Notes under the pieces: generated by a model | Seen by the model: only the letters and a program-made list of their open reading frames with translations | Database searches by the model: none | What the model was told of the DNA's origin: nothing | Program-made: the position numbers and the translations under genes | Assembly: GCA_963976875.1 (NCBI GenBank) | Contig: CAXBML010000014.1 | Coordinates: 1-64,000 of the forward strand | Source of the DNA: Berkiella_A sp963976875 | GTDB lineage: Bacteria; Pseudomonadota; Gammaproteobacteria; Berkiellales; Berkiellaceae | Reading direction: 5' to 3' | Length of the DNA stretch: 64,000 bases | Part shown: in pieces, positions 8,726-18,150 of the stretch | Numbering within the stretch: position 1 is the first letter of the stretch | Layout: every line of letters starts with the position of its first letter

Positions 8726-8751
8726 GCCCTCTCCCAGTATTAGGAGAGGGC
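8726..8751. terminator. Perfect 9-bp GC-rich hairpin
   Basis: gccctctcc (8726-8734) and ggagagggc (8743-8751) form a perfect stem with an 8-nt loop. It lies between the convergent ends of the small lipoprotein gene and lnt, so it may act as a shared terminator or be a dispersed palindrome. No long T-run is present. Confidence 0.5.
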
Positions 8752-8791
8752 ACTAATTCGCTCTGCTCATTGAGATTAACTTATGTGTAAG

Positions 8792-10369
8792 TTACTTACT
8801 CTTCCGCTTTTTCTGCCATTTTTTTACTTTCTTTTTAAACGGCTGGGCGTGTTTCTTAACCAAGCCAGGTAATGTGTTAGCAAAAGGAGCGCCTAGTACA
8901 GCTAGCATGGCCAGCAACAGTGGCCAAATACCAAATTTTACCCAAGGGGTTTGGCCGTTCATGGGAGATACAACGCCTCGCAAAATCGTCGTTTCGAATT
9001 GATTTGCCACTTCAGCACGTCCAGTTGGGGAGATAATGGCGGTTAGACCTGTATTGGTAGCACGTAATACATAGCGTCCTGTTTCAATGGCTCGCCATTG
9101 CGCTAGTTGTAAATGTTGGTCTGGGCCAATGGTACGCCCAAACCAAGTATCATTACTAACTGTAATGATGAAATCTGCATTTTTTACATTTTTTTGTACT
9201 GTCCTAGGAAAAGCTATTTCGTAACAGATAGCAGGTGCAAAGTTTAATCCATAGGCTGTTATGGTCGTATCTGGGTTATCTTTTGCAATGAAGCTAGACA
9301 TAGGTAAATCAAAAAAACCAATCAACCCGCGTAATAATTTTTCAAAGGGAACAAACTCACCAAAAGGGACTAATTGTTCTTTGTAATATATGCCCTTGGC
9401 TTGGCCCAAGCCAATTAAAGCATTGTAATATGCTTCTTGGTTTTCAGCTTTGACAGGCACGCCTGCAATTAAAGCTGTTTTATTCTCTACAATCAGTCTA
9501 TTGATTCTTTGAAAATAAGAGTCAGAGTAGGGTAGAGGCATAGGAATAGCCCCTTCAGGCCAGATAATAATACTACTATCTAATGCGTTTGAAGTCATCT
9601 CCTCGTATAAAGTCATGATGTCGACAACTTGTTTGGGATCCCAGCGCATTTGTTGAGGTACGTTTCCTTGGATTAGAGCGACGGAGACCTCTAATGGGTC
9701 CGGTTTAACCCATTTATGCTGGTTGATCATGGCGCCAATAACCCAAATGCTTACAAATAGGGCGCCCAATCTATAGAGTTGCTTTTTGTTTTGTCGCTGT
9801 TGACTAAAATACAACATAAAGCCGTATATAGCCCCTGATGATACCATTAGTGCCCAACTAACCATCCAGACACTGCCAATGGGGGCGAAAGCGCGTAACG
9901 CAGCATTGCCTGTTTGTGTCGTGCCAATATATAGCCAAGGAAAGCCAGTAAGTAGGTGGCCGCGAAATATTTCAAATAAAACCCAAATAATGGGAAGCCC
10001 AATTGTTGCACGCAAAAGAGGCATATCTTTGAACCATTTGTTGGTAAAGTACATCATCAGAGCGGGGAATAAAGCTAAAATAGCAACAAAAGACCCCGTG
10101 ATAATATAGGCAAGGATTGTAGTTGTTTGCCCAAAGTGGAAGATGCTATGGAATACCCAATACACGCCAAATCCGAACAAACCCAATCCAAATAAAAAGC
10201 CTTTGTAAGCGGCATCTTTTGGTTTTTGCCCTTCTGTTGCCGCTAGCAGTAATAAAGGGGATAAGAAGGCTGCCCATATTTGATTGTAAGGGGCAAACCC
10301 TAAGCTTAATAGAGCCCCAGCAGCAATACTCACAAAAAAGAACTGATATTTTTTAAGCAATTTGATCAT
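8792..10369 (-). CDS. lnt: Apolipoprotein N-acyltransferase
   Basis: The 525-aa inner-membrane enzyme adds the third acyl chain to the N-terminal cysteine of lipoproteins. Several transmembrane helices (about residues 10-215, starting FFFVSIAAGALLSLGFAPYN) precede a periplasmic nitrilase domain. The catalytic triad is visible: Glu in IIWPEGAIPMP, Lys in YYKEQLVPFGEFVP and Cys in APAICYEIAFP. The family VSNDTWFG and RATNTGLTAIISP motifs are also present. A last hydrophobic segment and a Lys-rich cytoplasmic tail end the protein. It follows corC by 79 bases as in E. coli. Confidence 0.97.
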   Translation of the reverse strand: MIKLLKKYQFFFVSIAAGALLSLGFAPYNQIWAAFLSPLLLLAATEGQKPKDAAYKGFLFGLGLFGFGVYWVFHSIFHFGQTTTILAYIITGSFVAILALFPALMMYFTNKWFKDMPLLRATIGLPIIWVLFEIFRGHLLTGFPWLYIGTTQTGNAALRAFAPIGSVWMVSWALMVSSGAIYGFMLYFSQQRQNKKQLYRLGALFVSIWVIGAMINQHKWVKPDPLEVSVALIQGNVPQQMRWDPKQVVDIMTLYEEMTSNALDSSIIIWPEGAIPMPLPYSDSYFQRINRLIVENKTALIAGVPVKAENQEAYYNALIGLGQAKGIYYKEQLVPFGEFVPFEKLLRGLIGFFDLPMSSFIAKDNPDTTITAYGLNFAPAICYEIAFPRTVQKNVKNADFIITVSNDTWFGRTIGPDQHLQLAQWRAIETGRYVLRATNTGLTAIISPTGRAEVANQFETTILRGVVSPMNGQTPWVKFGIWPLLLAMLAVLGAPFANTLPGLVKKHAQPFKKKVKKWQKKRKSK

Positions 10370-10448
10370 GCGTCGTTATCCATCACAAGAAGATCTTGGG
10401 TTAAATTATGTTACTGGATGAATTATCGCACTTAAACAGAAGAAGTGT

Positions 10449-11294
10449 CTAAACTTCCTCTGGTTGTGTGTAAGTCATTTTTAGTAATTGTACACGTCTT
10501 CGATTGGCTCTCAAAACAGAGAAAGGGATACCCTCAATCGATATGGTTTCTCCTCGTTTGGGTAAATAACCAAATGCTTTAACAACTAAACCACCAATCG
10601 TATCGAATTCATTGTCAGGAAATTCTAAATTAAAGAATATATTGAAATCCTCAATAGGGGTTTGAGCTTTTATAGAGTAATTATCTTGTTTGTGTTTTTT
10701 GATAAAGGGATCTTTATCGAAGTCATGTTCATCTTCAATGTCCCCCACAATTTGCTCTAGTACATCTTCAATGGTTACCATACCATTTACGCCACCATAC
10801 TCATCAACCACAATGGCAAGATGATGTCTGTTTTTTCTGAATTCATTCAGTAAAATATCTAGGCGTTTACTTTCTGGGATGAAAATAGCAGGACGGATGA
10901 TATCTTTAATAGAGAACTTATCGAAACTTTCTTGTTGGTATTGCAATAAATCTTTTGCGAGTAATATACCGATTACTTCGTCTGTACTTTCCCCTATGAC
11001 GGGAAAGCGAGAGTGGGCTGATTTGATGACAATGGGTAAGATTTCTTCCAAAGTAGCATCTTTATCAATCGTCACGATTGCTGAGCGTGGCAGCATAATT
11101 TCTTCAACTCGCACCTCAGAAACCCGTAAAACGCCTTCTATCATTCTTAGAGCATCTGCATCGAGTAATGCGCGTTGTTGAGCATCACGCAGAAGCTCGA
11201 TTAGTTGGTCTAGGTCTTTTGGTTCGCCTAGTATTGCCTGGCTGATTCGATCTATCCACGTTCGGTTGGCAGATGACACACTATCATCACTCAT
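10449..11294 (-). CDS. corC: CBS-domain protein CorC/YbeX
   Basis: The 281-aa cytoplasmic protein has two CBS repeats (about residues 65-190) and a C-terminal CorC/HlyC domain (about 205-275). Signature stretches are VRVEEIMLPRSAIVTIDKDA, HSRFPVIGES, HHLAIVVDEYGGVNGMVTIEDVLEQIVGDIEDEHD and FDTIGGLVVKAFGYLPKRGE. The family is linked to magnesium and cobalt homeostasis and, in this operon, to ribosome and membrane stress. It overlaps ybeY by eight bases, so the genes are coupled. Confidence 0.95.
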   Translation of the reverse strand: MSDDSVSSANRTWIDRISQAILGEPKDLDQLIELLRDAQQRALLDADALRMIEGVLRVSEVRVEEIMLPRSAIVTIDKDATLEEILPIVIKSAHSRFPVIGESTDEVIGILLAKDLLQYQQESFDKFSIKDIIRPAIFIPESKRLDILLNEFRKNRHHLAIVVDEYGGVNGMVTIEDVLEQIVGDIEDEHDFDKDPFIKKHKQDNYSIKAQTPIEDFNIFFNLEFPDNEFDTIGGLVVKAFGYLPKRGETISIEGIPFSVLRANRRRVQLLKMTYTQPEEV

Positions 11295-11739
11295 TCATAA
11301 CTCCATAAGGATTGGTAAAGCCTAAAGTTTCAAGGATATTAATTTCTAAATTTTCCATTAGCTGGGCGTCATTGGGATCTTCGTGATCGTAACCTAATAA
11401 ATGTAAAGTGCCATGAACAATCATATGTGCCCAGTGAGATTCGAGAGTTTTATTTTGCTCTAGTGCTTCTTGTTGAATAACGTGGGGACATAAAACTAAA
11501 TCACCTAACAATGTAATCGGTAGTCCCTCTGGTAAATGGCTAGGGAATGATAATACATTAGTGGGTTTGTCTTTTTTGCGGTATTGTAGATTGATAGCTT
11601 GCATTTCGGCTAAGCCAACAATTTTAATACTGATTTCAACTTCATTGTATTGGTATAAAACATGGGTTAGCCAGTGCTGAATTTTAGCCTGATCGGGGAT
11701 ATCAAAATCTGGGTTATGGATATCGACATGGATACTCAT
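11287..11739 (-). CDS. ybeY: Endoribonuclease YbeY
   Basis: The 150-aa protein carries the YbeY zinc motif HGTLHLLGYDHEDPNDAQLME, where H-x3-H-x5-H binds the metal. The upstream NLQYRKKDKPTNVLSFP matches the family NxxYRxxDxPTDVLSFP. YbeY takes part in 16S rRNA 3'-end maturation and 70S quality control. It overlaps phoH upstream by four bases (ATGA) and corC downstream by eight, forming the coupled phoH-ybeY-corC unit. Confidence 0.97.
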   Translation of the reverse strand: MSIHVDIHNPDFDIPDQAKIQHWLTHVLYQYNEVEISIKIVGLAEMQAINLQYRKKDKPTNVLSFPSHLPEGLPITLLGDLVLCPHVIQQEALEQNKTLESHWAHMIVHGTLHLLGYDHEDPNDAQLMENLEINILETLGFTNPYGVMNE

Positions 11740-12803
11740 TTTTTATCCTTAGGTGCGCCTTTATTTTCAAATGCGTGGTAGGCTTCGATGATTTTTTGTA
11801 CTAATGGGTGTCGGACAACATCTGTTGAATTGAATAAGGTAAAGCTAATACCTTCTGTGCCTTTGAGCACATCAATAATATGCCTTAAACCTGACGTATG
11901 ACCACGAGGGAGGTCCACTTGAGTAATATCTCCGGTAATGACTGCTGTTGAGCCAAATCCAATACGAGTCAGAAACATTTTCATTTGTTCTGGCGTGGTA
12001 TTTTGGCTTTCATCTAATATAATAAAAGAGTCATTGAGTGTGCGGCCACGCATATAGGCGAGAGAAGCGATTTCAATAATATTTTTTTCTATTAATTTAA
12101 CAGTGTGTTCAGGGCCTAACATTTCATAAAGGGCATCGTACAAAGGGCGTAAATAAGGATCGATCTTCTGTGCCAAATCACCAGGTAAAAATCCTAGTTT
12201 TTCACCGGCTTCTACTGCTGGACGTACTAGTATAATTCTTTTGACATTATCTTCCTTTAGGGCTTGCACGGCACAAGCAACGGCCAAATATGTCTTTCCA
12301 GTGCCTGCAGGGCCAATACCAAAATTAATATCGTGTTTGTATATATTCTGCAAATATTGTTTTTGGTTCGGGCTGCGGGGTGTCAATGTACCTGATTTTG
12401 TTTTAAAGCAAAAATAGTTATCTGATTCATTCTCAGAATGATGAGACGGCTCGGTCCTGTTATGTTCTTTATTAGTAAATTGGTTTTTGTCTGTCGTCAA
12501 GTGCTTTTGACAAGCTTGTAATGATAAGTGTACTTGATGTGGGCTGAGTTCTTCGTCAGATTTCGTTTTTTCAAATAGTTCTTGGATAAGTTGGACGGAT
12601 ATTTTAACCGCTTGTTGTTCTCCTAAGACTTGAAAATTATGGCCGCGGTTATTAATTTCAACGCCCATACGTTTTTCAATTTGTCTGAGATGTTCATCAA
12701 AACGACCACACAGACTCATTAAACGTCTGTTATCGTTTGGTTGGAGAGAAATATCACTGGATGTAATTTTAGTGTTCAATGGTTGTATGAATGTCTTCGC
12801 CAC
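11736..12803 (-). CDS. ybeZ: PhoH-like ATPase (YbeZ)
   Basis: The protein of about 355 aa is a PhoH-family NTPase. The Walker A motif is FGIGPAGTGKTYLAVACAV and the Walker B region is NDSFIILDESQNTTPEQMKMFLTRIG, followed by TGDITQVDLPRG. An N-terminal domain of about 130 residues precedes it. Partners in this operon (YbeY, CorC) point to RNA and ribosome maintenance. I prefer the GTG at 12803 (VAKTFIQPL...) because aaagg lies about seven bases upstream; an in-frame TTG at 12842 would add 13 poorly supported residues. A linker of about 35 Asn/Ser/Glu-rich residues before the PhoH domain is longer than usual. Confidence 0.94.
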   Translation of the reverse strand: MAKTFIQPLNTKITSSDISLQPNDNRRLMSLCGRFDEHLRQIEKRMGVEINNRGHNFQVLGEQQAVKISVQLIQELFEKTKSDEELSPHQVHLSLQACQKHLTTDKNQFTNKEHNRTEPSHHSENESDNYFCFKTKSGTLTPRSPNQKQYLQNIYKHDINFGIGPAGTGKTYLAVACAVQALKEDNVKRIILVRPAVEAGEKLGFLPGDLAQKIDPYLRPLYDALYEMLGPEHTVKLIEKNIIEIASLAYMRGRTLNDSFIILDESQNTTPEQMKMFLTRIGFGSTAVITGDITQVDLPRGHTSGLRHIIDVLKGTEGISFTLFNSTDVVRHPLVQKIIEAYHAFENKGAPKDKK

Positions 12804-12915
12804 AAAAATACCTTTATATAAGCATATACCCTTTCGGAGCAAACGGGAAAGGGTTATTTATCTAGCTTTGTTGTTAGTCCTTTAAAATCTCTTAAGAGTG
12901 AGTAAAATCAATGCA

Positions 12916-14280
12916 TTAAGCATGGCAGTGTTCTTTTACTTCACCTCTAAGAGAGTTGGTTAAAGCCTCAGTAATGTGTATGTCCACAAATTGACCTATT
13001 AGGTTTGCCCCTTGCTTTAGCGGCTTAAAGTTCACCACTCTGTTATTTTCAGTACGCCCTGATAAAGCCATGGGGTCTTTTTTTGAAGGGCCTGTGACTA
13101 AGATGCGCTGTGTTGTGCCTACCATATCGTGGCTGATTTGGGCGGCTTGTTGGTGAATTCTTGTTTGTAAGATTTGTAATCTTTGTTTTTTTATCTCATC
13201 GGGCACAGGATTAGGTAAGGTAGCCGCTGGGGTACCGGGTCTTGCGCTAAAGATAAAGCTGTATGAGTGATCCATGCCGATTTGTTCGACTAAATCTACG
13301 GTGGCTTTAAAGTCTTCGTCTGTTTCACCAGGATAGCCAACGATAAAGTCGGATGATATTGTAATATCGGGTCTCACCTTGCGTAGTTTTCTCATTTTAG
13401 ATTTAAATTCTAAGGTGGTGTGTCCTCTACCCATTAAAGCTAGGATTCTATCACTTCCGCTTTGTACCGGTAGGTGTAAATGATTGACTAATTCAGGTAC
13501 ATCTCTGTAGGCCTCAATTAAGCTATCAGAGAATTCGTTAGGATGAGATGTCGTGAAACGAATACGTTCTACTCCCTCAATATGGGCAACGTAGCGAATC
13601 AATAGTGCCAAATCTGCTATGTGGCCATCATGCATTTTGCCTTCATAGGCATTGACGTTCTGACCTAGTAGTGTAATTTCGCGCACACCTTGTTCTGCCA
13701 ATATTGCGATTTCACTAATCACATCATCAAAGGGGCGGTTAATTTCTTCGCCGCGCGTGTAAGGCACGATGCAATAAGTGCAATACTTACTGCAACCTTC
13801 TTGAATAGAGACAAAAGCGGTTGGGCCGTCTGATTTTGGATCAGGTAATCTGTCGAATTTTTCAATTTCAGGAAAACTGACATCGATAGCAGGCTTGCCG
13901 TTTCGTTGCACTTGATTAATGAGCGTAGGCAAACGATGTAATGTTTGGGGACCAAAGATGACATCAACATAAGGTGCTCGTTGTCTGATGGCTTTGCCTT
14001 CTTGGCTAGCCACGCATCCTCCTACACCGATAATTAATTCGGGGCGAATATTTTTTAGAGCACGCCATTGTCCGAGACGGGAAAAAACTTTTTCTTGTGC
14101 CTTTTCTCGGATAGAGCAGGTATTCATCAGTAATACATCGGCATCATCTGGTTTGTTGACCAACTGTAGATTATGGGTCGCATTGAGTAGCTCAGAGATA
14201 CGTTTTGAGTCGTACTCATTCATTTGGCAGCCCCAAGTCTCGATATATAAGCTTTTAGCAGGTTCGGCGGCGACAGTAAT
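12916..14280 (-). CDS. miaB: tRNA-2-methylthio-N6-dimethylallyladenosine synthase MiaB, apparent ATT start
   Basis: This radical-SAM methylthiotransferase adds the 2-methylthio group to i6A37 in tRNA. The radical-SAM cluster is CSKYCTYC in QEGCSKYCTYCIVPYTRGEE. The second cluster's cysteines lie in TWGCQMNEYDS, LLMNTCSIREKA and VGVGGCVA. A TRAM domain ends the protein. The first in-frame ATG (14223) lies after the essential TWGC cysteine, so it cannot be the true start. Reading upstream, the frame gives PAKSLYIETWGCQ and stays open to ATT at 14280, with aagga (complement of 14289-14293) eight bases before it. No in-frame ATG, GTG or TTG exists between the upstream stop and TWGC. The result is 454 aa, normal MiaB size. 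Confidence 0.93.
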   Translation of the reverse strand: MTVAAEPAKSLYIETWGCQMNEYDSKRISELLNATHNLQLVNKPDDADVLLMNTCSIREKAQEKVFSRLGQWRALKNIRPELIIGVGGCVASQEGKAIRQRAPYVDVIFGPQTLHRLPTLINQVQRNGKPAIDVSFPEIEKFDRLPDPKSDGPTAFVSIQEGCSKYCTYCIVPYTRGEEINRPFDDVISEIAILAEQGVREITLLGQNVNAYEGKMHDGHIADLALLIRYVAHIEGVERIRFTTSHPNEFSDSLIEAYRDVPELVNHLHLPVQSGSDRILALMGRGHTTLEFKSKMRKLRKVRPDITISSDFIVGYPGETDEDFKATVDLVEQIGMDHSYSFIFSARPGTPAATLPNPVPDEIKKQRLQILQTRIHQQAAQISHDMVGTTQRILVTGPSKKDPMALSGRTENNRVVNFKPLKQGANLIGQFVDIHITEALTNSLRGEVKEHCHA

Positions 14281-14539
14281 GACTGTATTCCTTATGTGAA
14301 TTTAATATATTTCTAATGACCGCAAATTCTAACGACTTTTGCGGCAATAGGCTATATATAGTGCGATCTTATGAAAGTTGAATTACTGAACTGTGATGGT
14401 AAATTAGCGTGTAATTGCAGCTCAGTATTAATGTAGACAGAATGTTTGGTTTCAGGGATAGAAAATTAGAGAATTTAAGCATTTTGTAGTAAGTTTGATA
14501 TATTAAGTTGATGTCATAAATATAGGGGTAGATACTCGG

Positions 14540-16216
14540 ATGATAAGTTCACCAGGATATGGAAAAGTGGTTTCTGTACGTTTTAATAAAAAAGATACAG
14601 AGAGAGATACTAGACGCTTTTTAAGTGAAAGGTTTAGAGTATTTTTTCCAGATCATAATCAGTGTACCTTGCTAGGTAGTACAAGCCTATATATGACCAA
14701 TGAAAAGCATAGCTTGTATTTAAAAGAAAAGTTAAATAAACAACGTTCTGGTAATCATCTTGTTTGTGATAGTTTTCGTTTTTCACCCGCTTTATTTTCT
14801 GATGGCTATCAATGTCTGACTCAAAGAACAGCCGTTGCCGATGGTTTAGGTTATGAAGAAAAGGATCCTGTGTTTAACAGAAGTGTTGCAACAGTTTCCA
14901 ATGAACTTTCGAGGCTATGGGTTGAAAATAGTATACCTCTTAGTTCTAATAAAGAAGAAAGAAGAAAATCCTTAATCGATTCTGCAGCAGAAGTTAACAG
15001 AAGTCTTCCTACTGAGTACTCGCAACATTCTCCGACCTGTTCGCTGGCGAGTGGCGCCCTAGAATACAAGGATGGAAAATGGGTAGGTCAGTTTGCAAAT
15101 ATTGGTGATGGTATGATTGTTATCATTGATGGCCACTCTTTGAATGTGAAAGAAATTATTCCTGCTGCTGTCAGGCACAGAACTCGTGGAAATTATAGCC
15201 CTAACGGGGTCCAAGAGCTCTTAGGCCAGTGGAAAGAAGAGGTTCAAATTCAAGAATTGAATATCCCAATGCAAGAAGGTGACGTTGTAGTTTATATGAC
15301 CGATGGTGTCTATTCTGGGTTTCCATTGGAAACGACATTGAGCGATAAGACGGAAGAATCTTGGGGAGAGAGCCATGCTATTTTTCGTTATACAACAATT
15401 GTTAAAGACTCTATTGAAAAAACGATAGCCCCTCTAATGTCAAAAGAATCAGTTACTGCTTTTGACATTGCAAACACTATACTTGAGCAACAAACAGAAC
15501 ATTATTTGAGAGAGTATAATGAAACACGTACTTTATTAAAAACAATTCAGGCAGATGTTAAAAGAGATTCAGCTATTTCATTATTGACTTTAGAAGATTA
15601 TTTGAAATTACTTGAGAATAAAGATTTAAAATTTAAAAGATCGTTAGAGGAATATCTAGCCAGTGCAGGCAAGCATGATGGGGTAGAATTTCATATTAAA
15701 ATGGCACAAGTTTGTGACTTGCAACGAATTCTTGAGACCCAAGAATATGGTGACTGCACAACTATCAGCGTTATTCAAGTACCTTGCTATGAAGAGGAAC
15801 TTATTAGGGAATATTTAAGAACAAAAAATTCTGAAATTTTAGAGGTGATTGCTAAAACAATTACACTAGAACAAGGAATGGCTTACATAGATAAGTTGTT
15901 TCGTAATTATTATAGCCCAATCAGTTTTGATTCAGAAGGTGTTATATTAAAAAAATTGAAAATTTCTAGACAATTCTCTCTTGCTGATTTAGAGCAACTA
16001 AAATGTGATTTTCACAAAGTATTAATGCATAAGCTTGAAGAAAAAATGACATCTTTATCTCTTTTGCATGAATTACCCAAGGAGGAGGATTCTTTGGCTG
16101 GGAGTAGTACTGTTGTGCCATTAATGGCTGTCAGGGGCCGCAAAACAGATAAGGACAATTCTGCTGGTACTAGTCATGGTGGAAAAAAAGAAACGAAGCC
16201 TACTAATATAAAGTAG
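14540..16216 (+). CDS. PP2C-like phosphatase domain protein, effector-like
   Basis: I read this 558-aa protein as a divergent PP2C-type metal-dependent Ser/Thr phosphatase. Supporting segments are QFANIGDGMIVIIDG (family xxxGDSRxxl), VVYMTDGVYSGFP (family lxSDGlxd) and, after a long helical insertion, the closing strand YGDCTTISVIQV (family DNxTvvvv). The Asp residues in these three segments are the usual metal ligands. The insertion (about residues 300-395) and the helical Lys/Glu-rich C-terminus are unlike housekeeping PP2C enzymes. It is flanked by a Fic-protein gene. Activity and export are inferred. Confidence 0.65.
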   Translation: MISSPGYGKVVSVRFNKKDTERDTRRFLSERFRVFFPDHNQCTLLGSTSLYMTNEKHSLYLKEKLNKQRSGNHLVCDSFRFSPALFSDGYQCLTQRTAVADGLGYEEKDPVFNRSVATVSNELSRLWVENSIPLSSNKEERRKSLIDSAAEVNRSLPTEYSQHSPTCSLASGALEYKDGKWVGQFANIGDGMIVIIDGHSLNVKEIIPAAVRHRTRGNYSPNGVQELLGQWKEEVQIQELNIPMQEGDVVVYMTDGVYSGFPLETTLSDKTEESWGESHAIFRYTTIVKDSIEKTIAPLMSKESVTAFDIANTILEQQTEHYLREYNETRTLLKTIQADVKRDSAISLLTLEDYLKLLENKDLKFKRSLEEYLASAGKHDGVEFHIKMAQVCDLQRILETQEYGDCTTISVIQVPCYEEELIREYLRTKNSEILEVIAKTITLEQGMAYIDKLFRNYYSPISFDSEGVILKKLKISRQFSLADLEQLKCDFHKVLMHKLEEKMTSLSLLHELPKEEDSLAGSSTVVPLMAVRGRKTDKDNSAGTSHGGKKETKPTNIK

Positions 16217-16500
16217 TAATTATTTTTATCAAAAACATAAAATTTTGAAAGAACAGATATTCTGAGTTGGACTTCTATGTCCTCTTTTGTGCTTAGATAT
16301 TGATAGTCTTGCATTTTAACTTAAGAAATACTCATATTTTATGGAGGCAATAATTCTAGTTGGCTCCAAAATTTCCAATGAAAGAACCATCTAATTAAAT
16401 CCATTTTTTCTTCAGTGTATATCCCTATTAACTTTCTTAAAGACTAGCCGAAAATATGATATGGTAAAAAATAAGTCAGTTAAATGCCGGGGAGGGTGTA

Positions 16501-18081
16501 ATGGCACCCAAAATAGCTAAAAAAGCCCAAAAAGTTATGGAGGGTTTCCCACCCTCCGAAAATTGGCGTTTGTTTATTGATGGGTACAGACAAGCTGAAG
16601 GCAAATGGGCATTTGATAGTGGCGCTGGTGCTGAAAAAGGATTTTATAGTGCGATGCAAGGCTCATGGGACCGAATGATGGATACTTTGGGTGAGCCCTT
16701 GTCGACTAAAGAAGTGCTTAAAATTCATGATTATTGCGTAGGACGGGGTGAAGGGCAACAAGAAGTTGAGGGTGTAGTCATAGATAGCGATTACAGGCGT
16801 AGTAAAGCTGATTTTGGATTAGCCAGCATTAATCAAGAGCCTGATTTGGGAAATGTTACGAAAGAGGGGGCTAAGGAATTTATACAAGCCTTAATGAGCG
16901 ACTCTCCTCCTCCTGTGGCGATGGCCTATAGTGATCCTGAGAAAGGTCTGATTGACTTTGTGCCAGATAAAAATCGGTCTTTGGATGAAAATGCTGATGA
17001 TTTTATGCAGGCTCTTGAAAGTAGTGTAGGGGCTGGTGCGAGATTGATTGCGAATGGCGACGCAAAGGAATATACCAAAGCATATATTAAAGAATACAAC
17101 AAAGAAATAAAGCATGCTCAAACAGATGATGAGAAAATGCTAGCTATTGCAAAATGTGTTGCCAGTATCGAGCGGCTACATCCTTTTCATGATGGCAATT
17201 GTCGTACAATGGTTATATTGACCAATAAATTATTATTACAAAATAATCTTTCTCCAACGATACTTAAAAATCCAAATCAAATTGATATGTTTTCAACTGG
17301 AGAGCTTGTCGATGAGATAAAAAAAGGGCAAAAAGTATTTCAGAGTTATAAAATTGATGGCGCCCAAAATTCACTTGAATCTTTGAATGCAACATCGGTT
17401 AATGACAATATATCGGTCAATAAAGCGATAGTGAAAAATATTAGTGTAGAACCATTGCAGGCAATGGCACAACTAGGGAAGCTTTATGCCGATGTAAAAA
17501 AAGGCAAGGTTCATTTACAACACCAGGCTGTTCAACATAGTACTGGGAAGACTTTTGGCTCAATGTTTCATCTTCACAAGAAACAACAGACTAATAGTTC
17601 TACAGGAGTAATGAAGACGGAAAATATTGTGTTGGCTGAAATTCAAGGACTGTATCAATCAAATATAGATAAATTAACGGATATGATTAACAGTTCTCAT
17701 ACTGTCGTCGATGACTTAAAGGATCAAAAAGCAAGTGCTCAAGACAAAGTTGATTCTGCTATAGAATTCGTAAATGCAGAGCAAGACCATGCTCAAAAAA
17801 AAATATTAACGGAGGCAGTTTACGAAGCTCAGGGGGATGTGGAAGAGATTGGCCGTGATTTAGACCGTGCTGAAAAAGCAGAGCAGTGGTTTGTGGATAG
17901 ACTCGAAGAAATACAGGTTGAGCACAAAGAACTATTAACAGAGCATACAAGTGGTAAAAAACAAAATACTTTAACTCAGGATATTGATATTGCCAGCAAA
18001 CTGGCTAGTAGGGGGGTTAAACAGCCAGAACAAGAACAAGAACAAGAACAAGAAAGGGGTCCTTCATTCGGTCCTTCATAA
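16501..18081 (+). CDS. Fic-domain protein, effector-like
   Basis: The 526-aa protein has a Fic domain with the catalytic motif HPFHDGNCRT starting at His227. The consensus is HPFxDGNGR, so Cys replaces the second Gly of the anion-binding turn while His, Asp, Asn and Arg are kept. Fic enzymes transfer AMP or other phosphate-containing groups to proteins. I found no clear inhibitory (S/T)xxxE(G/N) helix. The C-terminal half (about residues 370-510) is coiled-coil and ends in an (EQ)n run encoded by a gaacaa repeat. The ATG at 16501 follows a Shine-Dalgarno-like ggggagggtgta. The region after its stop carries a degraded partial copy of codons 278-300. Host targeting is inferred. Confidence 0.85.
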   Translation: MAPKIAKKAQKVMEGFPPSENWRLFIDGYRQAEGKWAFDSGAGAEKGFYSAMQGSWDRMMDTLGEPLSTKEVLKIHDYCVGRGEGQQEVEGVVIDSDYRRSKADFGLASINQEPDLGNVTKEGAKEFIQALMSDSPPPVAMAYSDPEKGLIDFVPDKNRSLDENADDFMQALESSVGAGARLIANGDAKEYTKAYIKEYNKEIKHAQTDDEKMLAIAKCVASIERLHPFHDGNCRTMVILTNKLLLQNNLSPTILKNPNQIDMFSTGELVDEIKKGQKVFQSYKIDGAQNSLESLNATSVNDNISVNKAIVKNISVEPLQAMAQLGKLYADVKKGKVHLQHQAVQHSTGKTFGSMFHLHKKQQTNSSTGVMKTENIVLAEIQGLYQSNIDKLTDMINSSHTVVDDLKDQKASAQDKVDSAIEFVNAEQDHAQKKILTEAVYEAQGDVEEIGRDLDRAEKAEQWFVDRLEEIQVEHKELLTEHTSGKKQNTLTQDIDIASKLASRGVKQPEQEQEQEQERGPSFGPS

Positions 18082-18150
18082 AGTATTCCAGAGTTGCAAA
18101 ATTGATGGTGCCCAAAATTTACTTGAACCTTTGAACACAACATTGCTTAA
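18080..18150 (+). repeat. Partial duplication of an internal Fic-gene segment
   Basis: The 71 bases starting at the Fic stop codon resemble 17332-17402 inside the Fic gene, with roughly 10-11 differences by eye (for example tgatggtgcccaaaat versus tgatggcgcccaaaat). The copy is not part of an intact gene. It marks an old duplication or the remnant of a second fic gene. Confidence 0.8.
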
